From: Qipengyuania sp. | GTDB taxonomy: Bacteria > Pseudomonadota > Alphaproteobacteria > Sphingomonadales > Sphingomonadaceae | Direction: 5' to 3' | Assembly (NCBI GenBank): GCA_019745075.1 | Contig: JAIETR010000004.1 | Coordinates: 1-64,000, forward strand | Length of the DNA stretch: 64,000 nucleotides | Shown here: positions 7,912-15,790 of the stretch, piece by piece | How the letters are laid out: each line of letters begins with the position of its first letter | Position numbering within the stretch: position 1 is the stretch's first letter | Notes under the pieces: model-generated | What the model was told of the DNA's origin: nothing | The model's database searches: none | What the model saw: only the letters and a program-made list of their open reading frames with translations | Position numbers and translations under genes: made by a program

Positions 7912-8118
7912 TGTTGCAATCCCGTGACCCTCCGCTATCCCGCCCGGCACCGAATCCCACCGCCACAGGACAGCGTCCCGCATGAAACTCATGGCCGCCA
8001 ACGCCAACCTGCCGCTGGCCCGCGCGATCGCGCAATATCTCGAGCTGCCGCTGGTCGATGCGGCGGTGCGGCGCTTCGCCGACGAGGAAATCTTCGTCGA
8101 GATCCACGAGAACGTGCG
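7912..8118. repeat. Direct repeat copy 2: prs promoter and 5' end
   Basis: This is the right-hand copy of the 207-bp perfect direct repeat (see 6945-7151). It supplies the intact prs gene with its leader, candidate promoter (TTGCAA 7914-7919, TATCCC 7936-7941) and first 45 codons. The 760 bp between the copies hold only the toxin-antitoxin operon and its promoter. Confidence 0.95.
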
Positions 8119-8917
8119 CGGGCAGGACATGTTCGTGATCCAGTCGACGAGCTATCCGGCCAACGACAACCTCATGGAGCTGCTGATCTGCATCGATGCG
8201 CTGCGCCGCGCCTCGGCCAAGCGGATCACCGCGGTGATGCCCTATATGGGCTATGCGCGGCAGGACCGGAAGCCGGGGCCGCGCACGCCGATCTCGGCCA
8301 AGCTGGTCGCCAACCTGATCACCGAGGCCGGCGCCGACCGGGTGCTCGCGGTCGATCTCCACGCCGGACAGATCCAGGGCTTCTTCGATATCCCTACCGA
8401 CAACCTCTATGCCGCGCCGGTCATGGCCGCCGATATCCAGGCGCGCTATGCGGGCAAGGAGCTGATGGTGGTCAGCCCCGACGTCGGCGGCGTGGTGCGC
8501 GCGCGCGCGCTCGCCAAGCGGCTCGACAACGCCCCGCTCGCTATCGTCGACAAGCGCCGCGACCGGCCCGGCGAGAGCGAGGTCATGAACATCATCGGCG
8601 AGGTGCGCGGGCGGCACTGCATCCTGATCGACGACATCATCGATTCGGGCGGCACGCTGTGCAACGCGGCGCAGGCGCTGATGGACGCGGGCGCGGAGAG
8701 CGTGGCGGCCTATATCACCCACGGCGTGCTGTCGGGCGGCGCGGTGGCGCGCGTCGATGCCAGCGCCTTGAAGGAGCTGGTGATCACCGATTCGATCCGC
8801 CCGACAGATGCGGCGGTGGATTCGAAACGCATCCGCATCCTCACCATCGCCCCGCTGATCGGCGAGGCGGTGCGGCGCATCGCGGACGAGAGCTCGGTGT
8901 CGAGCCTGTTCGACTGA
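7982..8917 (+). CDS. prs: Ribose-phosphate pyrophosphokinase
   Basis: A 311-residue PRPP synthetase, transferring pyrophosphate from ATP to ribose 5-phosphate for nucleotide, His and Trp synthesis. Diagnostic segments are [13 protein letters not shown], the ATP-contacting [19 protein letters not shown] and the PRPP-binding loop [14 protein letters not shown]. The length matches class I enzymes (about 310-315). The intact gene uses repeat copy 2 for its first 45 codons; codons after 46 are unique, so the insertion left this essential gene complete. Upstream DNA beyond the repeat is now the antitoxin promoter region. Confidence 0.96.
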   Translation: MKLMAANANLPLARAIAQYLELPLVDAAVRRFADEEIFVEIHENVRGQDMFVIQSTSYPANDNLMELLICIDALRRASAKRITAVMPYMGYARQDRKPGPRTPISAKLVANLITEAGADRVLAVDLHAGQIQGFFDIPTDNLYAAPVMAADIQARYAGKELMVVSPDVGGVVRARALAKRLDNAPLAIVDKRRDRPGESEVMNIIGEVRGRHCILIDDIIDSGGTLCNAAQALMDAGAESVAAYITHGVLSGGAVARVDASALKELVITDSIRPTDAAVDSKRIRILTIAPLIGEAVRRIADESSVSSLFD

Positions 8918-9070
8918 TTTGAATCTCCCTGCGTCCCCGCCCTTCGGCGCCGCCTGCGGCGTCGCTCAGGGTAAACTTCAGCATAGCTGAAGGCGGGGAC
9001 CTCCCTCGGCATGGCGGTGCCTGGCCGACCGAGACCCCCGCCTGCGCGGGGGATCGGACCCGCTGTGACC
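8918..9070. repeat. Palindromic elements after prs
   Basis: Two inverted repeats lie in this gap: GTCCCCGCCCTTC (8933-8945) with its complement GAAGGCGGGGAC (8989-9000), and CCCCCGCCTGCGCGGGGG at 9035-9052 (family PD, recurring at 45654-45728). They sit between convergent prs and an AraC-type gene and may form stems in both transcripts. Confidence 0.7.
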
Positions 9071-9979
9071 TCACCCCTCCGGCTCGGCGCGTGGATCGCG
9101 CCAGGGGCGGGGGTCGCCGGCGCCGATGCGCGCGAGTGCCTCGATCCGGCGCGACTGGCGAATTTCCATGGTGATCCGCAACAGCGGGTGCGGCTCGTGC
9201 TGGAGCTGGCCCGGGGTCATGTCGAAGTAGTGGCGCATCTCGCGGATCAGGTGCGACTGGTCGAAATAGCGCAGCCGCAGCTCCTGCTCCTCCTCCTCCA
9301 GCGCGACGCCGAGCAGCACCGCCGCCATGTCGAGCGCGCGCGCGCGGCGCTGCGCCTGGTGCGGGGTCACCCCCCACTCGCGGTGGATCGCGCGCTCGAG
9401 CGTCCGCCGCGTCACCGCGTGGGCGCCCGCGAAACCGTCGAGCGAGCCGCCCGGATCGGTAAGGCACAGCGTCTCGAAGGCGGTCATCAGCGCGGCCGGA
9501 GGCGGCGGCGCGGCGCCCGCGACAGCCGCCGCGAGCTGGTCCTCCGCGGCATCGAGCCAGGCGCGCTTGTCGGATTGCGGCCGATATCCGGGCAGTACCC
9601 CCGCCGCGCCGGCGACCGGATCGAGCCGGTAGATGCGGTCGATCGTTTCGGGCGGCGGCGGCAGATCGAAACTGCCGCCCGCGCCGGGGCCGCAATTGAT
9701 GGTCACCACCCGAAAACCACCGTGGGCGACCAGCGGCATGTGGCGCGAATTGGGGCCGAAATAGAGCGCCAGCCCCGCCTCGCCCGGATCGTAGTCGAAG
9801 CCGCCATCGGCGGTCCGCGCGCTCCAGCGCGCGCCGAAGATGATCCGCAACACCGGATGCTCGTTGAAGGTGCGGCATTCGATCCGCTGGCCGGGCTGGA
9901 GCGTCACATCGGTCACGCCGATGCGCGTGATCCAGGGCCTCAGCGAATCGCGCGGGGTGCGGTTGAGCGCGAGCGGCAT
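9071..9979 (-). CDS. AraC-family transcriptional regulator
   Basis: About 302 residues. The N-terminal half (IGVTDVTLQPGQRIECRTFN and following) looks like a cupin-type sensing domain. The C-terminal third carries an AraC/XylS helix-turn-helix pair: DGFAGAHAVTRRTLERAIHR, then RYFDQSHLIREMRHYFDMTP, whose FDQSHLIREM..Y.DMTPG pattern is the conserved second helix-turn-helix. The target is unknown. The open frame extends to 10102, but ATG at 9979 (MPLALNRTPRDSL), preceded by a GGGCGGG element, removes a charged low-complexity leader and is preferred. It diverges from hisN. Confidence 0.8.
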   Translation of the reverse strand: MPLALNRTPRDSLRPWITRIGVTDVTLQPGQRIECRTFNEHPVLRIIFGARWSARTADGGFDYDPGEAGLALYFGPNSRHMPLVAHGGFRVVTINCGPGAGGSFDLPPPPETIDRIYRLDPVAGAAGVLPGYRPQSDKRAWLDAAEDQLAAAVAGAAPPPPAALMTAFETLCLTDPGGSLDGFAGAHAVTRRTLERAIHREWGVTPHQAQRRARALDMAAVLLGVALEEEEQELRLRYFDQSHLIREMRHYFDMTPGQLQHEPHPLLRITMEIRQSRRIEALARIGAGDPRPWRDPRAEPEG

Positions 9980-10187
9980 CCCGCCCGGAGTCGAGCCCGT
10001 CAGCGAGGTGATTGCGGAGGGCTCGCCCTTTCCCGAACGAGAGCTCTGGCCTTCACCGTTCCGGCCGCGCTTGCGGGGCCGGAGCCTTGCGTCGTGGGCC
10101 ATGATGCTGCGCTATCCCCTCGATACGACCCGAAAGGCGGTGCTGGGTTGCCTTGACCTGCCGTCCTGATGACGCAAATGCGCGGGA

Positions 10188-10961
10188 GTGCCAAGTGCCG
10201 CCGACCTCGCCCTTGCCAACCGCCTCGCCGATGCCGCCGGCGCGGCGATCCGCCCGCTGTTCCGCGGGGCATGGAGCGAGGAGCGCAAACCGGACCGCAG
10301 CTATGTGACCGAGGCCGACCGCGCCGCCGAGGCGGCGATGCGCGCCATCCTCGAGGCCGAGCGGCCCGGCGACGGCATCGTGGGCGAGGAATACGGCGCC
10401 GTGCGCGAAGGCGCGGCGCGGCAATGGGTGCTCGATCCGATCGACGGCACCACCAGCTTCATCGCCGGGCGGCCGATCTTCGGCACGCTGATCGCGCTGG
10501 TGCGGGACGGCTGGCCGGTGCTGGGGGTGATCGATCAGCCGATCCTCAAGGAGCGCTGGGCGGGGCGCGTGGGGGAACCGACCACTTTCAACGCGAAGCC
10601 CGTCCGCACCCGGCCGTGCCCCGAACTGGCCGACGCCGTGCTCGCCTCCACCAGCCCCAATCTGTTCGGCGAGGTTGACGCCGACGCCTTCATGGGCCTC
10701 GCCAAAGGCGTCGCCGAGCGCAAGATCGTCTGGGGCGGCGACTGCTATTCCTACGGCCTGCTCGCCAGCGGCCACATCGACGTGGTGTGCGAGGCCGGGC
10801 TCAAACTCCACGACTACGCCGCGCTGGTCCCGGTGGTCGAGGGCGCGGGCGGCACGATGTCCGACTGGCAGGGCCACCCGCTCGACGCCGGCTCGGACGG
10901 CCGCGTCCTGGCGCTGGGCGATCCGGCGCGGCTCGAGGACGTGCTCGAGGCGATGAGCTGA
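10188..10961 (+). CDS. hisN: Histidinol-phosphatase, inositol-monophosphatase family
   Basis: A 257-residue Mg-dependent phosphatase. The metal-site motifs are VGEEYG (Glu), WVLDPIDGTTSF (Asp-X-Ile-Asp-Gly-Thr) and WGGDCYSYGLLASGHIDVV, with LHDYAALVPVVEGAGG at the end giving the last Asp. This arrangement fits HisN-type histidinol phosphatases of alphaproteobacteria (histidinol phosphate to histidinol in His synthesis) rather than SuhB, but inositol-monophosphatase or related activity cannot be excluded by sequence. Start is GTG at 10188, because no in-frame ATG precedes the domain. It is followed by a strong 9-bp GC hairpin. Confidence 0.85.
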   Translation: MPSAADLALANRLADAAGAAIRPLFRGAWSEERKPDRSYVTEADRAAEAAMRAILEAERPGDGIVGEEYGAVREGAARQWVLDPIDGTTSFIAGRPIFGTLIALVRDGWPVLGVIDQPILKERWAGRVGEPTTFNAKPVRTRPCPELADAVLASTSPNLFGEVDADAFMGLAKGVAERKIVWGGDCYSYGLLASGHIDVVCEAGLKLHDYAALVPVVEGAGGTMSDWQGHPLDAGSDGRVLALGDPARLEDVLEAMS

Positions 10962-10975
10962 TTACGCTTGGGTCG

Positions 10976-10996
10976 GGGGCGGTCGCAGACCGCCCC
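10976..10996. terminator. GC hairpin between convergent genes
   Basis: GGGGCGGTC-GCA-GACCGCCCC is a perfect 9-bp stem with a 3-base loop, placed 15 bp after hisN and 10 bp before the end of the PEP-CTERM gene. No T-run follows on either strand, so it may be a weak bidirectional terminator or a 3'-end stabiliser. Confidence 0.5.
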
Positions 10997-11005
10997 GGAG
11001 GAACA

Positions 11006-11521
11006 TCAGCGTGCCAGGGCACTCCGTTGCCGGACGGCGCGGGAGCGCATCGCGCCGCCGATCGCGCCAAACCCAACGATCAGCATCAACCATGCGGCGG
11101 GCTCGGGAATGGCACCCGCCAGCGCGACGGTCAGCCTCCCGGCCTGGTCGTCGCCAAATAGCACGGTTTTGTAGGAGCCGATGCTTCCCATCACGCCATC
11201 GTCAAAATAGAAGTAATAGGTTGTGTCATTGAGCCGCAGACCGACAGTATCGTATCCAGGCCCAAAGTCCGGCATCAATTGCTGCGGATCGACACAGCTT
11301 TGGCCCGCAGGCACGGTGACCGTGCAGCTGTCCGGAGTGAAGTCCGTGTCGGTGGTTACGAAGCTGGGCGACTCATAGGTGAAAGTCGCAAGGGTTTCCC
11401 CGAGGCTATACGTCGAGTAGGACTCGAACGTGTATATTACAGCCGCACCCGCGGACGTCGAGGTGAAGGCGGCCCCCGCTAGCAGACAACCCTTCGCCAA
11501 TGTTTCGATCTTGCCCATCAT
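11006..11521 (-). CDS. PEP-CTERM sorting-domain protein
   Basis: A 171-residue exported protein. The start at ATG 11521 (MMGKIETLAKG) follows a GGGGGG element at 5-bp spacing and leads into a signal peptide with cleavage near SAGA-AVIYT. The C-terminus AIPEPAAWLMLIVGFGAIGG followed by AMRSR is a PEP-CTERM signal: Pro-Glu-Pro, a hydrophobic helix and a basic tail, processed by an exosortase during export to the envelope or exopolysaccharide. The middle has two cysteines (TPDSCTVTVPAGQSC) and aromatic beta-rich sequence (TVGLRLNDTTYYFYF). The cargo function is unknown. An exosortase gene is not in the window. Confidence 0.88.
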   Translation of the reverse strand: MMGKIETLAKGCLLAGAAFTSTSAGAAVIYTFESYSTYSLGETLATFTYESPSFVTTDTDFTPDSCTVTVPAGQSCVDPQQLMPDFGPGYDTVGLRLNDTTYYFYFDDGVMGSIGSYKTVLFGDDQAGRLTVALAGAIPEPAAWLMLIVGFGAIGGAMRSRAVRQRSALAR

Positions 11522-11868
11522 AGCCCCCCATCGCAAATAGTTAACGACTCGTAGCACATTTCCGAATCAAGGTAAATGGCGATGGGGGTCTCGACAAGGC
11601 TGGTTCACGAATTGAGGGCGGCCGCAGCGATGTCCCGGGCATGACCTTCTCTCGTGGATTGCCCGTCCTAAAAAAACGACCAAAGTCGATCGCGGGATTC
11701 ACCGCAGACGGCATCGACGCTGCCGTTTGCGGGCAGCCTTTGCAACCGGCTTGCGTTTTGGCGCGCCTTGGCCTAACGGCGCGCGCTTCACCGACACGCA
11801 TACCACAGCCGGCCTGGCCAAAAGGGCTGCCAGGGCTGGTTCGAGCGTGTCCCCGAAAGGAGACGAAA
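11522..11868. other. Gap upstream of rpmI
   Basis: This 347-bp gap must hold the rpmI-rplT promoter and leader. infC, often the first gene of this operon, is not here. A forward frame open from 11641 runs into rpmI but has no protein-like character. I see no clear ribosomal-protein binding structure, although a leader is expected. Confidence 0.4.
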
Positions 11869-12072
11869 ATGCCCAAGCTGAAGACCAAGAGCGGCGTCAA
11901 GAAGCGCTTCAAGCTCACCGCCACGGGCAAGGTCAAGCATGGTGTCGCCGGCAAGCGCCACCGCCTGATCAGCCACAATGCGAAGTATATCCGCCAGAAC
12001 CGCGGCACTTCCGTGCTCAGCGACAGCGATGTCGCGCATGTGAAGAAATGGGCCCCTTACGGGCTCGGCTGA
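11869..12072 (+). CDS. rpmI: 50S ribosomal protein L35
   Basis: A 67-residue, strongly basic ribosomal protein. [20 protein letters not shown] and [16 protein letters not shown] are typical L35 blocks, and the length is standard (64-67). ATG at 11869 follows AAAGGAGACGAAA, a near-ideal ribosome-binding site. It is 27 bp upstream of rplT and co-transcribed with it. Confidence 0.97.
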   Translation: MPKLKTKSGVKKRFKLTATGKVKHGVAGKRHRLISHNAKYIRQNRGTSVLSDSDVAHVKKWAPYGLG

Positions 12073-12099
12073 CCCCGGCTTTCATTCAGGAGATACGAT

Positions 12100-12456
12100 A
12101 TGCCTCGCATCAAACGCGGCGTCACCACGCGCGCCAAGCACAAGCGGATTCTGGACCAGGCCAAGGGTTACCGGGGCCGCCGCAAGAACACCATCCGCAT
12201 CGCCCGCCAGGCGGTCGAGAAGGCCGGGCAATACGCCTACCGCGACCGCAAGGTGAAGAAGCGCAGCTTCCGCGCGCTGTGGATTCAGCGCATCAACGCC
12301 GCGGTGCGCGCCGAGGGCCTGACCTATTCGCAGTTCATGCACGGCGCCAAGCTCGCCGGCATCGAGCTCGACCGCAAGGTCATGGCCGATCTGGCGATGA
12401 ACCAAGGCGGTGCCTTCACCGCGATCGTCGGCCAGGCGAAGCAAGCCCTGAGCTGA
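12100..12456 (+). CDS. rplT: 50S ribosomal protein L20
   Basis: A 118-residue ribosomal protein that binds 23S rRNA and is needed early in 50S assembly. [20 protein letters not shown], the [20 protein letters not shown] region and [11 protein letters not shown] are diagnostic. In several bacteria L20 represses its own operon through the leader; nothing here shows this directly. AGGAGATACGAT precedes the ATG. A rho-independent terminator follows at 12511, separating it from the AraC genes and pheST. Confidence 0.97.
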   Translation: MPRIKRGVTTRAKHKRILDQAKGYRGRRKNTIRIARQAVEKAGQYAYRDRKVKKRSFRALWIQRINAAVRAEGLTYSQFMHGAKLAGIELDRKVMADLAMNQGGAFTAIVGQAKQALS

Positions 12457-12510
12457 GTCGAAAGGGCCGCGCTGCCGGCCTGAGCGCCGCGCATTCGCAA
12501 CCGGCAACAT

Positions 12511-12541
12511 GCGGGGGTGGCCTTCGGGCCGCCCCCGTTTT
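12511..12541 (+). terminator. Rho-independent terminator after rplT
   Basis: GGGGGTGGCC-TTCG-GGCCGCCCCC (12513-12536) is a near-perfect stem with a UUCG tetraloop, followed by GTTTTC. It lies 55 bp after the rplT stop and should end the rpmI-rplT transcript. Confidence 0.85.
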
Positions 12542-12598
12542 CGTCGGACCGATGCCTGTTTCGCGCGGGCGCTTGAATATCGCTGCCAAATCCATGAC

Positions 12599-13552
12599 AT
12601 GGGACCCCATGCGGGTCACAAGCCGAATACGGCAATCGTGAAGATCACAGCGGTCGAAGCCGGCGGCCTGCGGCTGCATATCGTGCCGCCGCCGCCCGAT
12701 CTCGCCCCCTATGTTTCGCTCTTTTACCGGACCGATGTCGCCCCCGGCCACGTGTTCGAGGATTGCGTCCCGCCCGAATGGGCCAATCTGCGCGCGGGCC
12801 GGTCCCCGGTTTACGAGGCCGCTATCGGCAGCGAGGCGATGCGACCCGTACCCGAGACGATCATCTCCGGGCCGACCACTCAGGCTGTGCGGCTGCGCAT
12901 CGGCGAAGGGGAATATTGGGGCCTTGGCCTGCTCCCGCTCGGCTTCGCCAGATTCCTCGGCATTCCCGCCAGCGACTACGCCAATCGCTTCCGCGATATC
13001 GCCGCGGAGCCCGCGGCCGAACCGTTTCGTCTCCTGCTCGAAAAGCTGCTCCATTCCCCGATGCCGGTGGCCGACGGCGCCGCGCTGATGACCGAGACCT
13101 TGCGCGGGCTGCCGACGCGGCGGTTGCCGCAAGCGGACGCGATCATCGGCACGCACAAGGCGCTGGTATCCGACCTCTCGCGGTCCGTCGCCAATCTGGC
13201 GCGGGAGGTCGGCACAAGCACCCGCACCCTCGAGCGGTTCTGCTGCCGCAATTTCGGCTTCAATCCGCAGCTGCTGCTGCGCCGTCAGCGGTTCCTGCGC
13301 AGCCTCGCCAGCTTCATGGTCGATCCGACGATGAAATGGATCCACACGCTCGACAGCCATTACCACGACCAGGCGCATTTCGTGCGCGATTTCCGCGAGT
13401 TCATGGGGATGACGCCCAGCGATTATGCGGCAATGGACCATCCGATCACGATGACCGCGGTGCGCGCCCGGCGCGCGGCGCGCGCGGAAGCGATGCAGGT
13501 GCTGCACGAACCCGACCCTCGCCCGCTCGAGCCGTCCGCCGCCAGCGCCTGA
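12599..13552 (+). CDS. AraC-family transcriptional regulator
   Basis: About 317 residues. The N-terminal two thirds (VPPPPDLAPYVSLFYRTDVA and onward) resemble DUF6597-like sensing domains of AraC proteins (HVFEDCVPPEWANLR). The C-terminus has two helix-turn-helices: NLAREVGTSTRTLERFCCR and HYHDQAHFVRDFREFMGMTP, the latter a clear AraC signature. The start at ATG 12599 has no good ribosome site; GTG at 12638 is another option. It is a paralogue of the gene that follows (shared [24 protein letters not shown] and TLERxxxRxFGFxPQ motifs), so the two probably arose by tandem duplication. Target genes unknown. Confidence 0.83.
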   Translation: MGPHAGHKPNTAIVKITAVEAGGLRLHIVPPPPDLAPYVSLFYRTDVAPGHVFEDCVPPEWANLRAGRSPVYEAAIGSEAMRPVPETIISGPTTQAVRLRIGEGEYWGLGLLPLGFARFLGIPASDYANRFRDIAAEPAAEPFRLLLEKLLHSPMPVADGAALMTETLRGLPTRRLPQADAIIGTHKALVSDLSRSVANLAREVGTSTRTLERFCCRNFGFNPQLLLRRQRFLRSLASFMVDPTMKWIHTLDSHYHDQAHFVRDFREFMGMTPSDYAAMDHPITMTAVRARRAARAEAMQVLHEPDPRPLEPSAASA

Positions 13553-13613
13553 CGCGGCCCGGCGGCTTTTTCTTGCGCGCGACGGTGAGGGCGTGGCATG
13601 AAATTGCGCAGAC

Positions 13614-14504
13614 ATGGGGGCACCAATCCTTCGGGCGCGATTCTTCGCCCCGCCGGCGCAACTGGCGGGATGCTTCACCAGCTTCTACCTCCTCGAGGTC
13701 GATCTGGCGGACGGCGAGCGCGTGGCGGACTATCTCCACCCCGAATGGGGCAATCTGCGCTTCTTTTTCGGCGGGCTGCCCGATTCGGAGATCGTCGGTG
13801 GCCGGACGGTCCGCGGCACGCCCTTCATCGCCACCGGACCGACCTGCCTGCCGGCGGCCTTCCGCCTGCCCGCGACCCGGCTGTGGGGCATCGGCCTGCT
13901 CCCGCTGGGATGGGCCAGGTTCATGGACGTCCCGGCGTGCGAACTGGCGAACGAGGCGAGCGACGGGCTGCGCCACCCGGCCTATGCGCCCTTCGCCGCG
14001 CTTTACGAGGCCCTGCTGGGCGCATCGGACGACGACGAGGCGCAAGCGAAGCTGATTGGCGATTTCTTCCTCGCGCGGGACCGCCCGGTGCGCGGGGGCC
14101 CGAAGATCGCCGCGGTTCACGACGCTCTGGTCGATCCCGCAATGCACGGCGCCGCCGAGCTGGCGGCCCGCGCCAACATCGCCCAGCGCACGCTCGAGCG
14201 GCTGTGCGCGCGCTATTTCGGCTTCGCGCCGCAGCAACTGATCCGGCGGCAACGGATGATGCGCACGCTGTCGGCCTTCATGCTGGCGGACAAGGCCAAC
14301 TGGTCGCAGGTGATCGACCTGCACTATACGGACCACGCCCATTTCACGCATGAATTCCACGCTTTCATGCGGATGAGCCCGAGCGAATACGCCGCGCTCG
14401 ATCATCCGGTCCTGTCGGCCTTCATGGCCGAGCGGGCGCGGGTCATGGGCTCGCCCGTGCAAACGCTCGACCGGCCGGGCAACCCGGCCGCCGCAACACG
14501 CTGA
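13614..14504 (+). CDS. AraC-family transcriptional regulator (tandem paralogue)
   Basis: A 296-residue regulator with the same plan as its upstream neighbour: N-terminal sensing domain ([35 protein letters not shown]), then [20 protein letters not shown] and [20 protein letters not shown] followed by [10 protein letters not shown]. The two proteins align across their length but differ in most surface positions, so this is an old duplication. It lies between the ribosomal-protein operon and pheS, 52 bp upstream of the latter, and may share a transcript with pheST. Target unknown. Confidence 0.84.
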   Translation: MGAPILRARFFAPPAQLAGCFTSFYLLEVDLADGERVADYLHPEWGNLRFFFGGLPDSEIVGGRTVRGTPFIATGPTCLPAAFRLPATRLWGIGLLPLGWARFMDVPACELANEASDGLRHPAYAPFAALYEALLGASDDDEAQAKLIGDFFLARDRPVRGGPKIAAVHDALVDPAMHGAAELAARANIAQRTLERLCARYFGFAPQQLIRRQRMMRTLSAFMLADKANWSQVIDLHYTDHAHFTHEFHAFMRMSPSEYAALDHPVLSAFMAERARVMGSPVQTLDRPGNPAAATR

Positions 14505-14556
14505 GCACTCGCATGGCGGGGTGGCGCTTTTCGCACGCGCCGCTAAATGCGCCGCG

Positions 14557-15696
14557 ATGAATCCGGAACACGACAAACTCACGGCCGAGGCTTTGGCGCG
14601 CATCGCGGCTGCGGTGAGCGCCGAGGCGGTCGAGGCCGAGCGCATCGCCGCGCTGGGCAAGCAGGGCTGGTTGTCCGCGCTGATGAAGACGCTCGGCGGG
14701 ATGAACCCGGAGGAGCGGCAGGCCGAGGCCCCGCGCATCCAGGCGCTGCGCGCGCGGGTGGCCGATGCGATCGAGGGCAAGAAGGCGGCGCTGGAGCAGG
14801 CTGATCTCAAGCGCAGGCTGGCCGAGGAGCGCCTCGACCTGACCCTGCCCGCCCCCCAGTCCCCCAGCGGCTCGGTCCACCCGGTCAGCCAGGTGATGGA
14901 CGAGCTTGCCGAGATCTTCGCCGACATGGGCTTTTCGGTCGCGACCGGGCCCGAGATCGAGGACGATTGGCACAATTTCACCGCGCTCAACATGGCCGAG
15001 ACGCATCCGGCGCGGGCGATGCACGACACCTTTTATTTCCCCAACGTTGATGCGGATGGCCGCCCGGCCTCAAGCAGCGGAGCGGTAGGCCAACAAACAC
15101 GGATGCTGCTCCGCACGCACACCTCGCCAGTGCAGATTCGCGCGATGGTGCAAGAGGGCGCCCCGCTGCGCATCATCGCGCCCGGCCGCGTCTATCGCTC
15201 CGACAGCGACGCGACGCACACGCCGATGTTCCACCAGGTCGAAGGGCTGGTGATCGACGAGGGCATCCACCTCGGCCACCTCAAGTGGACGCTCGAGACC
15301 TTCCTCAAGGCCTTCTTCGAGCGCGACGACATCGTGCTGCGGCTGCGGCCGAGCTACTTCCCCTTCACCGAGCCTTCGGTCGAGGTCGATGTCGGCTTTG
15401 CGCTTGAAAACGGACGCCGCGTGCTGGGGGGCGACGGCGATGCGCCGGGGCACGGCTGGATGGAGCTGCTCGGCAGCGGCATGGTCAATCGCCGGGTGCT
15501 CGAATCCGCCGGGCTCGACGCCGACAACTGGCAAGGTTTCGCCTTCGGGGTCGGCGTCGACCGGCTGGCGATGCTCAAATACGGCATGGACGACCTGCGC
15601 GCCTTCTTCGACGGCGATGGGCGCTGGCTGGCGCATTACGGCTTCTCCGCCTTCGACCAGCCGACGCTGAGCGCCGGCGTGGGAGCGCGGGCATGA
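14557..15696 (+). CDS. pheS: Phenylalanine-tRNA ligase alpha subunit
   Basis: A 379-residue catalytic subunit that charges tRNA-Phe in an alpha2-beta2 enzyme. The N-terminal coiled-coil (about 1-90) is followed by the class II core: [20 protein letters not shown], then [12 protein letters not shown] (motif 2 region) and [20 protein letters not shown] (motif 3). An extra stretch of about 13 residues, [13 protein letters not shown], lies between NVDADG and RMLLRTHTS, longer than I recall for the family. The frame opens at GTG 14521, but ATG at 14557 gives the standard N-terminus. pheT follows after a 94-bp palindrome-filled gap. Confidence 0.95.
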   Translation: MNPEHDKLTAEALARIAAAVSAEAVEAERIAALGKQGWLSALMKTLGGMNPEERQAEAPRIQALRARVADAIEGKKAALEQADLKRRLAEERLDLTLPAPQSPSGSVHPVSQVMDELAEIFADMGFSVATGPEIEDDWHNFTALNMAETHPARAMHDTFYFPNVDADGRPASSSGAVGQQTRMLLRTHTSPVQIRAMVQEGAPLRIIAPGRVYRSDSDATHTPMFHQVEGLVIDEGIHLGHLKWTLETFLKAFFERDDIVLRLRPSYFPFTEPSVEVDVGFALENGRRVLGGDGDAPGHGWMELLGSGMVNRRVLESAGLDADNWQGFAFGVGVDRLAMLKYGMDDLRAFFDGDGRWLAHYGFSAFDQPTLSAGVGARA

Positions 15697-15714
15697 CCTT
15701 TGGGGACCACCCCC

Positions 15715-15781
15715 CGTTCGCCTCGAGCGCAGTCGAGAGGCGTTGGCGCGAGGTGTCTCGACTTCGCTCGACACGAACGGA
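15715..15781. repeat. Palindromic repeat (family PA) between pheS and pheT
   Basis: Left arm CGTTCGCCTCGAGCGCAGTC and right arm GACTTCGCTCGACACGAACG form a long imperfect inverted repeat of the type that is perfect at 19142-19206. It fills most of the gap and ends 10 bp before the GTG of pheT, so it may influence pheT translation. Confidence 0.85.
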
Positions 15782-15790
15782 GTTGGTGCT

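Noticed and set aside
6945-8118. Insertion-sequence transposition as cause of the prs duplication
   Set aside because: No transposase or terminal inverted repeats, and a 207-bp target duplication is far beyond known IS elements.
9980-10102. N-terminal extension of the AraC gene to 10102
   Set aside because: The added residues are charged low-complexity sequence close to the hisN start; the domain begins after the ATG at 9979.
11522-11868. infC or a leader peptide gene upstream of rpmI
   Set aside because: The open frame there has no IF3 motifs and no convincing ribosome site; only a promoter/leader can be assumed.
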